64,000 nucleotides of DNA, taken from NCBI RefSeq assembly GCF_001619955.1, contig NZ_LQQO01000001.1:434001-498000 (forward strand), in the 5' to 3' direction. A model generated the notes under the pieces. That model saw only the letters and a list, made by a program, of their open reading frames with translations. It did not search any database and was not told where the DNA came from. This DNA is from Sphingomonas hankookensis. GTDB taxonomy: Bacteria > Pseudomonadota > Alphaproteobacteria > Sphingomonadales > Sphingomonadaceae. Of this stretch, positions 15,656 through 25,457 are shown in pieces; position 1 is the first letter of the stretch, and every line of letters starts with the position of its first letter. The position numbers were made by a program, and so were the translations under genes.

Positions 15656-18600
15656 ATGGTACAGCGTCGATCGGCGGCTTTCCGCCGGATGGCTCGTTGC
15701 GCGTTGCTGACATCGGTGATGCCGTTCGCCGTGCAGGCACAGGCGCAGGAGCGTCCGACGGAGTCCGTCCATGCACCGCATGCCGGCACGATCTCCGCCG
15801 CACCGGTGAGCGTTGCTCCGATCGGCAGCGCGCCGGTCAGTGTCGCTCCGCTGGGCATTGCGCCGGGTGGTGTGATGCCGGGCGGGTCGTCGGTCGACGA
15901 GCCGCAGGTCGTCATCAACCCGCCGGGCACGCCCACGACGGCACGCGACCCGAACGACATCACCGGCGTCGGGCAGATGTTCATCAATCAGGGCGGCGGC
16001 AGCCTGAGCCTGTGCACCGGCACGCTGGTCAACCCGCGCATGGTGATCCTGGCGGCGCACTGCATGAACACCAGTCCGGCCAGCGCCTATGGCACCGAAA
16101 CCGGCAACAAGCAGATGGCGTTCGGTTTCAAGGCCGATAACCTGCAGGGCGTGCGCGACTGGCTGTTCGGTAATCCCACGACCGGCGTGACCGCGTTCCG
16201 GTCGACCCCCGCCAATGCGATGTTCAACGTCAATCAGGTGTCGTACCTGACCGACTCGCTGAAGCCCGAAAATCGCGGCTTCCTGCAGGCCGACGTCGCC
16301 ATTGCGACGCTCGACACGCCGGCGGTCGGTATCCCGGCATGGGCGCTGCTGTTCTCGGCACTGCCCGCGCCGTCGTCGATCAACAACGCCACCGGCACCG
16401 GCTATCATGTCGTCATCACCGGTTATGGCCGCAACGGTACCGGGCTGAACGGCGATACCGGCGGGATCGATTATCGTCGTCGCGTGGCGGAAAATTATCT
16501 CGGCGCGCTGACCTCGCTCAGCGATGTCGACCTGTTCCTCTATGGCGACACGGCGCGGACGCTGAACCAGAACCTGTACATGACCGACCTCGACGATCCG
16601 CGTCGCGGCACGGCGTCGGCCAGCCGGTTCGACTTCAACCTGTTCAAGGACAATGCGCTTCCGAACGAAGGCATCACCGCCGGCGGCGATTCGGGTGGTC
16701 CGCTGATCCTCGACAAGACGTATAGCAAGCCGGTCGTGCTGGGCGTACTCTCGGGCGGCACGCGCTATTATGCCGCGCAGCCGTCGTCGTCCTACGGCAC
16801 GACGTCCTTCTATCAGCCGCTCTATCTCTATTGGGACTATATCGTCGCCTCGAACCCCTACCGCTATGTCAGCGCGAAGGCGGGCGATGCGAAGTGGACC
16901 GACGCGACCCATTGGCAGACCGAGCTCGACCCGAGCTATCAGGTGATCCAGAACGGCAAGCTGGTGAACGGCGTGCCGACCACCGCGGGCCAGGGTGAGG
17001 CCGGATCGGGCGGCGATTTCGGGCAGCTGTGCTTCGAAAGCGCGTCGAGCTCGATCTGCAAGGATTTGGCGACCGGCATCTATTACCAGAACGGCGTGGC
17101 GGTCGCGCAGGACCCGGTCGACCGCGGTCCCGCCGCGGTGGCGCGTGCCGCCGCGACTTTGGCCAACGGCCTGCCGGGTGCGACCAACTTCGTCCCCAAC
17201 AACACGAACCCGGTAAAGGCGTCGGGCATCGTCGGACGCTATTTCGACGTGACGCTCGGCGCGGCGGGTACCACGACGCTCGATACCAGCGTCACCATCG
17301 ACCGCCTGTCGATCGCCAACAGCCAGGCGCGGTTGAACGTCACCAGCACCGGCTCGCTCACCAGCCTGATCGAGATCAACCAGCTGAACGGCCAGACCAT
17401 CGTCGACGGCCGCGTGGCGACCGGCGGGGATTATTTCCTGCTGGGCGGGTTGCTCAGCGGTTCGGGCCGGGTCGATTCGCGCTTCCTAACGAGTGTCAGC
17501 GGCACGATCGCGCCGGGCACGATCGGGACGATCGGCACGCTGACCATCGGCGGCAACCTGATCCTGGCGTCGGGCACGCAGCTGGCGATCGACATCGGCA
17601 ACAATGGCGCGTCGGACAGGATCGCACTGGTCCGCAACGGCACCACCGACGGGCTGGCTAGCATCGGCGGATCGGTGCTGTTCAATCCGGTGGCGGGCAG
17701 CACGATCCGCTATAACGACAGCTACACGATCCTGACCGCCGCCGGCGAAATCCGTGGCCGCTTTGCCCAGCCGGGGGCGCTTAGCGCGATCCTGCGGCCG
17801 GTGCTGAGCTACACCGCCAACAGCGTGACCGCGCGGATCGATGCCGGCAGCTATGCGAGCGTCGTCGCGCAGACGCCGATCCAGACCGCCTATGCCCAAC
17901 TGCTCGACCAGAACCGCAGCAACTATGCGGCGGTGGCGGGCGCTTACGGCATTCTCGACCTGCAGAGCCAGGCCGGGATCCAGGCGTCGCTGGAGGGTCT
18001 TGCCCCGCGTAGCGAGACGACCAAGCGCGCGATCGGCACGGTGGCGATGGACAATGTCGCCCGCTTCTATCGCGAACGGCTGGCGGCGATCGATCCGGCG
18101 CAGCCGCTGGGTGGCACGCTGGCGGTGATGGGGCGGCCGAGCGATGTGGTGGTGGGGGCAGTGATGGCCCCGACCATGGGCGTCGCGGCACAGACCGATG
18201 CGTCGGTCACCTCGATCCGCGAGGGCGTGCTGCCCGACGATGCCAGTGCGTTCCTCGCGGGCGGCTATATCCGCGGCAGTTCGCCGGGGATGCCGGGCAC
18301 GAACCCGGCATCGGGTCGCGACGAGTTCGACGGCTTCTACATCGCGGGCGGCGTCGAAAAGGCGCTGTCGGATACCGCCGTGCTCGGCTTCGGCCTGTCG
18401 TACAGCGATGTCGACGGGCAGCAGCGCTTTGGCCAGCAGGCGCGCGGCGAGCTGATCCAGGGGACGCTGTACGGCAAGGTGCAGGCGCCGATGGGCGTCA
18501 CCGTCGATGCGCAGTTCGGTGCGGGCGTCTATCAGGCGCGCACCAGCCGTAACGTGACGCTGGGCACCACGCCCTTCACGCTGCGCGCCCGCGACAATGC

Positions 18601-19063
18601 GCTGGCGCTGTCGGCGGAAGTCGGCGCGGGCTATCTGTTCGGCACCGACCAGCTGCACATCGGCCCGCGCGTTGCGGTTCGTGCCAGCCAGCTGGGCTTC
18701 ACCCCGACGGTCGAAACCGGCGGCGGTCCGGCGCTGCGCTACGATGCAGACAACTACACCAGCCTCCAAGGCCGCGCCGGTGCGGTGCTCGACGGAGCGT
18801 TCGGCGGCTTCCGTCCGTTCGCCTCGGCCTATTATGTCCGGGAGTTCGAGGATCGCGCGGCGTTCTTCACCGCGAACTTCGCGAACGGCATCGGGCCGAG
18901 CGTGGCGTTCGCGCTGCCCAGCCGCGACGATGAATGGGGTGAGATCGGCGGCGGCTTCGCGTTCGGCAGCGACAAGGTCGAATTCTCGGTCGCGGCCGAC
19001 ACGACGATCGAACGCGACATCCGCAACCAGTCGTATCGCGGTACGGTGAAGGTGCGCTTCTGA
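15656..19063 (+). CDS. Trypsin-like serine protease autotransporter
   Basis: A 1135-residue type V secreted protein. The signal peptide ends near VQAQAQE; a short Pro-rich repeat follows (APVSVAPIGSAPVSVAPLG, about 50-68). The S1 protease domain has its triad in view: His136 (AAHC), Asp213 (QADVAIATLD) and Ser346 (GGDSGGPL). A beta-helical passenger (about 540-760) precedes the C-terminal barrel (about 860-1135), which ends in an aromatic Phe as outer-membrane proteins do. The chosen ATG has AGGGGGA 6 nt upstream; an ATG 51 nt earlier lacks one. Two hairpin terminators follow. The substrate is unknown. Confidence 0.88.
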   Translation: MVQRRSAAFRRMARCALLTSVMPFAVQAQAQERPTESVHAPHAGTISAAPVSVAPIGSAPVSVAPLGIAPGGVMPGGSSVDEPQVVINPPGTPTTARDPNDITGVGQMFINQGGGSLSLCTGTLVNPRMVILAAHCMNTSPASAYGTETGNKQMAFGFKADNLQGVRDWLFGNPTTGVTAFRSTPANAMFNVNQVSYLTDSLKPENRGFLQADVAIATLDTPAVGIPAWALLFSALPAPSSINNATGTGYHVVITGYGRNGTGLNGDTGGIDYRRRVAENYLGALTSLSDVDLFLYGDTARTLNQNLYMTDLDDPRRGTASASRFDFNLFKDNALPNEGITAGGDSGGPLILDKTYSKPVVLGVLSGGTRYYAAQPSSSYGTTSFYQPLYLYWDYIVASNPYRYVSAKAGDAKWTDATHWQTELDPSYQVIQNGKLVNGVPTTAGQGEAGSGGDFGQLCFESASSSICKDLATGIYYQNGVAVAQDPVDRGPAAVARAAATLANGLPGATNFVPNNTNPVKASGIVGRYFDVTLGAAGTTTLDTSVTIDRLSIANSQARLNVTSTGSLTSLIEINQLNGQTIVDGRVATGGDYFLLGGLLSGSGRVDSRFLTSVSGTIAPGTIGTIGTLTIGGNLILASGTQLAIDIGNNGASDRIALVRNGTTDGLASIGGSVLFNPVAGSTIRYNDSYTILTAAGEIRGRFAQPGALSAILRPVLSYTANSVTARIDAGSYASVVAQTPIQTAYAQLLDQNRSNYAAVAGAYGILDLQSQAGIQASLEGLAPRSETTKRAIGTVAMDNVARFYRERLAAIDPAQPLGGTLAVMGRPSDVVVGAVMAPTMGVAAQTDASVTSIREGVLPDDASAFLAGGYIRGSSPGMPGTNPASGRDEFDGFYIAGGVEKALSDTAVLGFGLSYSDVDGQQRFGQQARGELIQGTLYGKVQAPMGVTVDAQFGAGVYQARTSRNVTLGTTPFTLRARDNALALSAEVGAGYLFGTDQLHIGPRVAVRASQLGFTPTVETGGGPALRYDADNYTSLQGRAGAVLDGAFGGFRPFASAYYVREFEDRAAFFTANFANGIGPSVAFALPSRDDEWGEIGGGFAFGSDKVEFSVAADTTIERDIRNQSYRGTVKVRF

Positions 19064-19073
19064 TGGGTAGCAG

Positions 19074-19095
19074 CCGGCGCGTGTGAGCGCGCCGG
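19074..19095 (+). terminator. Short hairpin after the autotransporter gene
   Basis: CCGGCGCG (19074-19081) pairs with CGCGCCGG (19088-19095) over a 6-nt loop, 10 nt after the stop codon. The following T-run is weak (TCGTTT). Confidence 0.5.
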
Positions 19096-19113
19096 TCGTT
19101 TGCGTGAACGGAG

Positions 19114-19152
19114 AGAAGGCGGCGGTCCAGGTGGTCTGCCGCCTTCTTGTTT
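19114..19152 (+). terminator. Rho-independent terminator of the autotransporter gene
   Basis: AGAAGGCGGC (19114-19123) pairs with GCCGCCTTCT (19138-19147) around a 14-nt loop, followed by TGTTTG. It is the stronger of two hairpins in a row. Confidence 0.65.
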
Positions 19153-19261
19153 GCGCGCGGTAGGGTGCTGGGCGAACGGGATCGGGAGCGGGCCACCAGA
19201 TCGCTTCACCACCGCGGAGGTGATCGGCGGTCCCGACTTGTGGCGATCGGCGAGGAAGCGG

Positions 19262-19287
19262 GACCCCGGGTCAAGCCCAGGGTGACG
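19262..19287. repeat. Short intergenic palindromic repeat (ACCCCGG-TCAAG-CC type)
   Basis: GACCCCGGG-TCAAG-CCCAGGGTGAC is an imperfect hairpin. A related element (ACCCCGG-CTCAAGG-CCGGGGT) lies at 31637-31661, suggesting a dispersed repeat family. Confidence 0.5.
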
Positions 19288-19418
19288 ACGATATGGCGTC
19301 TTCGATCAGGAACAGCGCCGCAACGGGTGAATGCCACTGCGTCGAGCGCAGGATCGGCCGAAACGCGCCAGGCGTTCTGCTACGATGGGGAGGACCCTTC
19401 CGGCCGGTCTGGGGAGAA

Positions 19419-19494
<76 letters not shown>

Positions 19495-19508
19495 ATTCGC
19501 TGGACAGG

Positions 19509-19584
<76 letters not shown>

Positions 19585-19668
19585 GTCGCCTGGGCGATGG
19601 GGCGGGCCGGGCTGGCCGATCCGCCGTTGGAGCGGCGCCTTTAGCGAACCTTTGGCCCCACGCAAACC

Positions 19669-19694
19669 CTATTTTTCAGATTTCCGAAAAATAG
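19669..19694 (-). terminator. AT-rich hairpin after rodA
   Basis: CTATTTTTC (19669-19677) and GAAAAATAG (19686-19694) form a perfect 9-bp stem with an 8-nt loop, immediately after the rodA stop. The T-rich arm is part of the stem. It could end the mre operon transcript or be a processing signal ahead of the tRNA genes. Confidence 0.5.
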
Positions 19695-19696
19695 CG

Positions 19697-20833
19697 TCAG
19701 AACCGGACGCGATCACGATTCTCCCGGTCGATCGCCATCAGGATGCCGATGCAGCCGAGCACCGTCATCTGGGCCGATCCGCCATAGCTGACCAGCGGCA
19801 GGGGGATGCCGACGACCGGAGCCAGCCCCATGACCATGCCGAGATTGATCGCGACATAGAAGAAGATCGTCGTAGCGAGCCCGCCCGCGACCAGCTTCGA
19901 GAAACGCCCCTCCGCGCGGACGCCGACGCCGACGCCCCAGCGCACCAGCAGGATGAAGGCGGTGATGAGCAGCACGCCGCCGACCAGCCCCCATTCCTCC
20001 GCCATGGTCGCGAACACGAAGTCGGTATGCCCCTCGGGCAGATAGTCGAGATGGCTCTGCGTGCCGTTCAGGAACCCCTTGCCAAAGATGCCGCCCGACC
20101 CGATCGCGATCTTCGACTGGCTGATATGATAGCCGGTGCCGAGCGGGTCGCTTTCGGGGTTGAGGAAGATCAGCACGCGGTTCTTCTGATATTCGTGCAG
20201 CAGGAAGTTGAAGGCGAGCGGCGCGGCGATGGCGACGCCCAGCGCACCGCCGACGAACAGTCGAAGCGGCAGGCCGGCGAGGAACATCACCGTCAGGCCG
20301 CCTGCGGTAATCATCAGCGCGGTGCCGAGGTCGGGCTGAAGCATGACCAGCACGACCGGGATTCCCAGCATCGCCGCCGCCGGCCACACCGCACCGAAGC
20401 GACGTATCTCACCCGCCGGCAACAGGTCGTAGAAGCGTGCCAGAGCCAGCACGATGGCGGGCTTCATGAATTCCGATGGCTGTACCCGGATGAAGCCGAG
20501 GTCGAGCCAGCGCTGCGACCCGCCCTTCACCGCGCCGACCAGTTCGACCAGCACCAGCATCACGGTGATGACGGCATAGGCGGGCAGGGCGATCCCCTGC
20601 CAGAAGCTCATGCGGATGCGGGAAATGCCGATGGCCGCCAACAGGAAGATGGCGAAGGCCAGCCCCTGTCGCGACGCCCAGGGCTGTACGCTGCCGCCAG
20701 CCGCCGAGAAGAGGACGACCAGCCCGAACCCGCCGATCGCCAGCAACAGGAACAGGACGCGCCACGGCAGCTTCGCCAATGGTGCCGGAACGAAGCCCAG
20801 CCCGTGCGAGGTCGTCTGGTTGATGCGCTTCAT
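19697..20833 (-). CDS. rodA: RodA, SEDS-family peptidoglycan glycosyltransferase
   Basis: A 378-residue polytopic membrane protein of the FtsW/RodA/SpoVE family, which polymerises lipid II into glycan during side-wall growth. Family landmarks are visible: GGSQRWLDLGFIRVQPSEFMKPA, the QPDLGTA loop, and GKGFLNGTQSHLDYLPEGHTDF with the functionally required acidic residue region. It works with PBP2 (mrdA), whose gene it overlaps by 4 bp (ATGA at 20830-20833), and is the last gene of the mreBCD-mrdA-rodA operon. Confidence 0.95.
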   Translation of the reverse strand: MKRINQTTSHGLGFVPAPLAKLPWRVLFLLLAIGGFGLVVLFSAAGGSVQPWASRQGLAFAIFLLAAIGISRIRMSFWQGIALPAYAVITVMLVLVELVGAVKGGSQRWLDLGFIRVQPSEFMKPAIVLALARFYDLLPAGEIRRFGAVWPAAAMLGIPVVLVMLQPDLGTALMITAGGLTVMFLAGLPLRLFVGGALGVAIAAPLAFNFLLHEYQKNRVLIFLNPESDPLGTGYHISQSKIAIGSGGIFGKGFLNGTQSHLDYLPEGHTDFVFATMAEEWGLVGGVLLITAFILLVRWGVGVGVRAEGRFSKLVAGGLATTIFFYVAINLGMVMGLAPVVGIPLPLVSYGGSAQMTVLGCIGILMAIDRENRDRVRF

Positions 20834-22866
20834 TCGGTCCGTTCAGTCACGTTGGATTGGGCCACCGCGGTGTCGGGGGCGCTCTGGTTGGCGGCGGTGT
20901 CGACGACGTTGGTCGTCGCGCCCTCGACATCGGCCGGTGTCGCGGGAACGGTGGTGACCGGTGCGGTCTGTTCGGCCTCGAACGCCTTCCACTGTGCCGC
21001 CATCCGGGTCTGGACGTCGCCGCCCCATTCGCGCTCCAGCGGTTCGAGCCGGGCCATCGCCTTGTCACGGTCGAACAGCCATGAGAGAATGTCGCTGGCG
21101 ATCGGCGCGGCGGTATAGATATGGCCGGAATGCTCCAGCACGACCGATACGGCGTAGCGCGGCGCGGCGGCGGGGGCGTAGCCGATGAACAGCGAGTGGT
21201 CGCGCATCCGGAACGGGATCGCGCTATCACCCAGCACACCGGTGCGACGCTCCGCCATGGTAATGCGACGCACCTGCGCGGTGCCGGTCTTGCCGGCCAG
21301 CTGGATGCCCTCCGGCAGCCCCTGAAAGCGCGATCGGCCGGCGGTGCCGCCGCCATTGACCACCGCCCAGGTCGCTCGGTGCACCGTCGCCAGCATTTCC
21401 GGATCGATCCCCATCGAGGGCGCCGGCTTATGGGCGGTATCGAGCAGCAGGCGCGGCACGACCTCGCGCCCCTGCGCCAGTCGCGCAGCCATCACCGCCA
21501 GCTGCAGCGGGTTGCTCAGGACATAGCCTTGCCCGATCGACGCGTTGACCGAGTCGGCGACGGTCCATTTCTGCTTATATTTCCGCAGCTTCCACGCGCT
21601 GTCTGGCACGGTGCCATAACGTTGCGACTGGAACGGAAGCTCGAATTTCTGCCCCAGTCCCATCTGTCGCACGGTGGTCGCGAACGCGTCGTAGCCCAGT
21701 TCGCGGGCCATGGTGTAGAAATAGATATCGCAACTCTGTGCTACCGCCCCGATCAGGTCGAGCGGGCCATGGCCACCACGCTTGTGGCAGTGGAAGCGGC
21801 CGGTGCCGACCTGCAACACGCCCGAACAGGTGACGCGGCGGTGAGGATCGACGCCGGCCTTCATGATGGCAAGGCCGTGCATCGGCTTGACCGTCGATCC
21901 GGGCGGATACAGCCCCTGCAGCGTCTTGTTCATCAGCGGGATATGGTCGTCGCCCGACAGCATCTTCCATTCGAGCCGGCCGATCCCGTCCGAAAAACTG
22001 TTGGGGTCGTAGGCGGGCATCGACACCATCGCCAGCACGTCGCCGGTAACCGCGTCCATCACCACCGCCGAGCCGGAGTTCGGCCCCAGCCGGCGGGCGG
22101 CATATTCCTGTAGCCCGAGATCGATGGTCAGGCGGACATTCTTACCCTGCTTGTCGGGCCGCGTGTCGAGTTCGCGCACGATCTGGCCGCGCGCCGTCAC
22201 CTCGACGCGCTTGGCGCCCGCCGTCCCGCGAAGCTGCGATTCCAGCGTCTTTTCAAGGCCATCCTTGCCGAGTTTGAAACCCGGTGTGACCATCAACGGG
22301 TCGCGGGTTTCCTTGAACTGTTCGGCGGTCGCAGCGCCGACATAGCCGGTGATATGCGCGACCGCGGCGCCCGGTGGATAGCTGCGCGAAAAACCGCGGG
22401 TAGGCTGGACGCCGGGGAGTTCGGGCAGGCGGACGCTGACCGCCGCGAAGCGTTCCCAGTCGAGATTCTCGGCGACCTGGACCGGGGTGAAGTTGCCGGC
22501 GCGCTTCAGGTCGGTCTGGATGCGGGCCATGTCCTCCGGCGTCAGTGCCAGCAACTGCCGCAGTTCGCCGAGCACCCGGTCGCGATCCTCCAGCCGGTCG
22601 GGGATCAGGTCGACCCGGAAATCGGTGCGATTGTTGGCGATCGGCGCGCCGTGGCGATCGATGATCCACCCACGGCGGGGCGGGATCATGGTCAGGTTGA
22701 CGCGGTTGCTTTCGGCGAGGAGGTTATAGCGCTCGTTCTCGGCGACCGACAGCCATGCCATCCGCCCCGCCAGCACGACGCCCACCGCCACCTGCGCCCC
22801 GCCCAGCACCATCGCGCGCCTGGAAAAGCTGAAAGCCTGTGCGGCCTCGGTGACGATCCTGCTCAT
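20830..22866 (-). CDS. mrdA: Penicillin-binding protein 2, peptidoglycan transpeptidase
   Basis: A 678-residue class B PBP that cross-links side-wall peptidoglycan with RodA. It has one N-terminal membrane helix (VLGGAQVAVGVVLAGRMAWL), a dimerisation domain beginning near RGWIIDRHG, and a transpeptidase domain with SxxK as STVK (PPGSTVKPMHG), SxN as SCD and KTGT as KTGTAQ. The C-terminus carries an extra tail of about 60 residues rich in Ala, Thr and Val beyond the catalytic domain. It overlaps mreD and rodA by ATGA at both ends. Confidence 0.95.
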   Translation of the reverse strand: MSRIVTEAAQAFSFSRRAMVLGGAQVAVGVVLAGRMAWLSVAENERYNLLAESNRVNLTMIPPRRGWIIDRHGAPIANNRTDFRVDLIPDRLEDRDRVLGELRQLLALTPEDMARIQTDLKRAGNFTPVQVAENLDWERFAAVSVRLPELPGVQPTRGFSRSYPPGAAVAHITGYVGAATAEQFKETRDPLMVTPGFKLGKDGLEKTLESQLRGTAGAKRVEVTARGQIVRELDTRPDKQGKNVRLTIDLGLQEYAARRLGPNSGSAVVMDAVTGDVLAMVSMPAYDPNSFSDGIGRLEWKMLSGDDHIPLMNKTLQGLYPPGSTVKPMHGLAIMKAGVDPHRRVTCSGVLQVGTGRFHCHKRGGHGPLDLIGAVAQSCDIYFYTMARELGYDAFATTVRQMGLGQKFELPFQSQRYGTVPDSAWKLRKYKQKWTVADSVNASIGQGYVLSNPLQLAVMAARLAQGREVVPRLLLDTAHKPAPSMGIDPEMLATVHRATWAVVNGGGTAGRSRFQGLPEGIQLAGKTGTAQVRRITMAERRTGVLGDSAIPFRMRDHSLFIGYAPAAAPRYAVSVVLEHSGHIYTAAPIASDILSWLFDRDKAMARLEPLEREWGGDVQTRMAAQWKAFEAEQTAPVTTVPATPADVEGATTNVVDTAANQSAPDTAVAQSNVTERTE

Positions 22867-23363
22867 TCATCCTCGCTACCACCAAGTGCGGTACATAGCC
22901 TTGTGGCGGCCGGGAACAACGCTATCGATACGACGATCTGAAACAAAAGCACGGTATCGACCTGCGCCGACAGCCGGGTGGCAAAAGCTCGGCCGGCGAC
23001 GAGGCAGAGGGCGATCGACCCGCCGGCGAGCAGCCAGTCCTGCCAGAAATCGCGGGTAACGAGACGGGTATCGACCAGATCGAGCATCAACGAGCAAAGC
23101 TGCCACAACAGCACCGCACTGCCCAGCGGCTGGCCGCTCACCAGGTCGTCGAACAGGCCGAGCGGTGCTGCCGCCCAGACGGGCAGCGCGCCCGGTCGAA
23201 GCAGCCGCCAGCCGAGGAACATCAACAGGCCGAAGGGCGGCAGGAACGGCACGGTGGCGACGACCGGCAACAGCGTGACGAGCGAACCGGCGAGGATGCT
23301 CGCGACCGCCTTGCGCGTGAGCACGCGTTCGGCGCGACCGTCGTCGGGGCCGAGCAGCTTCAT
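22863..23363 (-). CDS. mreD: Rod shape-determining membrane protein MreD
   Basis: A 166-residue hydrophobic protein with about five membrane segments, including the MreD-like PFLPPFGLLMFLGWRLLRPG and the conserved GLFDDLVSGQPLG loop. MreD belongs to the elongasome and binds MreC. Identification rests on hydrophobic profile, the GLFDDL-type motif and operon position between mreC and mrdA, each of which it overlaps by 4 bp. Confidence 0.9.
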   Translation of the reverse strand: MKLLGPDDGRAERVLTRKAVASILAGSLVTLLPVVATVPFLPPFGLLMFLGWRLLRPGALPVWAAAPLGLFDDLVSGQPLGSAVLLWQLCSLMLDLVDTRLVTRDFWQDWLLAGGSIALCLVAGRAFATRLSAQVDTVLLFQIVVSIALFPAATRLCTALGGSEDE

Positions 23364-24259
23364 TCGGCGGCGGGCGTCGGGGTCGGCGTGGCGCTAGGGG
23401 TCGGGCGGGGAACCGGTGCGGGCAGGAACGCGCGCTCGACCAGTGCGAAATCCAGCCCGTCGGGTTCGGCGAACACACGGGCGGGTGCCACATCGCGCTG
23501 GCTGCGCGAGACGCGGGCGACCGGCACGCCCGGCGGATAGATGCCGCCGGTGCCCGAGGTGACGAAGACATCGCCGGCCAGCAGCGGCGCGTTGACGACG
23601 CCGGCGGTGCGGACCTCGACCATGCCGTTGCCGACGCCGGCGACGATCGCCGACAGTCCGTCGCGCGTGCGACGCACCGGCACGATGCTTTCGGGATCGA
23701 TGATCAGCAGCACGCTGGCGGTGTTGGGGCTGGTTTCGACGATGCGCCCGATCAGGCCGTTGGGTCCGCGCACCGGCTGTCCGCGCATCACGCCCTGTCG
23801 CGACCCCGCGTTAAGCGTCGCGAAGCGGCGGGTGCTGCTGGCCGAACTGTTGACCAGACGGGCGGTAATCACCGGAGCGGCCGACCGGTCGCGCAAGGCG
23901 AGGAGCGTGCGCAGCCGGGCGTTTTCGCGGTTCAGCAGCCGCGCCTGCATCAGGTAGCGGCGGGTCGCCTCCTCCCGCGCGCGCAGACGGCGGTTCTCCG
24001 ACACCGCGCCGAAATAGTCGCCGATCCCTGCGGGCACCGATGCCACTCCGTCCCACACCCAGTCGGCGCCTGAGGAAATCGGGGTCGTCGCCTCCCGCAT
24101 CGCCCCGCGCAGCGCGGAGAAGGCGCGGGGATCGATGATCGAGATCAGCAGCAGGATCGCCCCGACGAGCGCGCCGCTTGCCGCCAGCACGTACCCGGCG
24201 AACACCGTATATTGCGCCCGCCGCGAAAAGCCCGGACGGTGGTTGCGTGGCGGCGCCAT
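23360..24259 (-). CDS. mreC: Rod shape-determining protein MreC
   Basis: A 299-residue bitopic protein: cytoplasmic N-terminus, membrane helix (VFAGYVLAASGALVGAILLL), coiled coil (about 75-115, ENRRLRAREEATRRYLMQ), then the paired beta-barrel periplasmic domain with GSRQGVMRGQPVRGPNGLIGRI. MreC links MreB to the PBP2-RodA synthase. I use the ATG at 24259, preceded by GGGGGG, rather than the TTG three codons upstream. The C-terminal tail is a short Pro-Thr repeat (PTPSATPTPTPAAE). Confidence 0.92.
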   Translation of the reverse strand: MAPPRNHRPGFSRRAQYTVFAGYVLAASGALVGAILLLISIIDPRAFSALRGAMREATTPISSGADWVWDGVASVPAGIGDYFGAVSENRRLRAREEATRRYLMQARLLNRENARLRTLLALRDRSAAPVITARLVNSSASSTRRFATLNAGSRQGVMRGQPVRGPNGLIGRIVETSPNTASVLLIIDPESIVPVRRTRDGLSAIVAGVGNGMVEVRTAGVVNAPLLAGDVFVTSGTGGIYPPGVPVARVSRSQRDVAPARVFAEPDGLDFALVERAFLPAPVPRPTPSATPTPTPAAE

Positions 24260-24276
24260 GCCCCCCAATCCCTATG

Positions 24277-25443
<1,167 letters not shown>

Positions 25444-25457
25444 CTAGAGCGACCCCC

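Larger units (their letters stand above)
19064..19418. other. 355-bp intergenic region with two hairpins and a short repeat
   Basis: Beyond the two terminator-like hairpins at 19074-19095 and 19114-19152 and the GACCCCGGG-type repeat at 19262-19287, nothing coding or regulatory was recognised. Confidence 0.5.
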
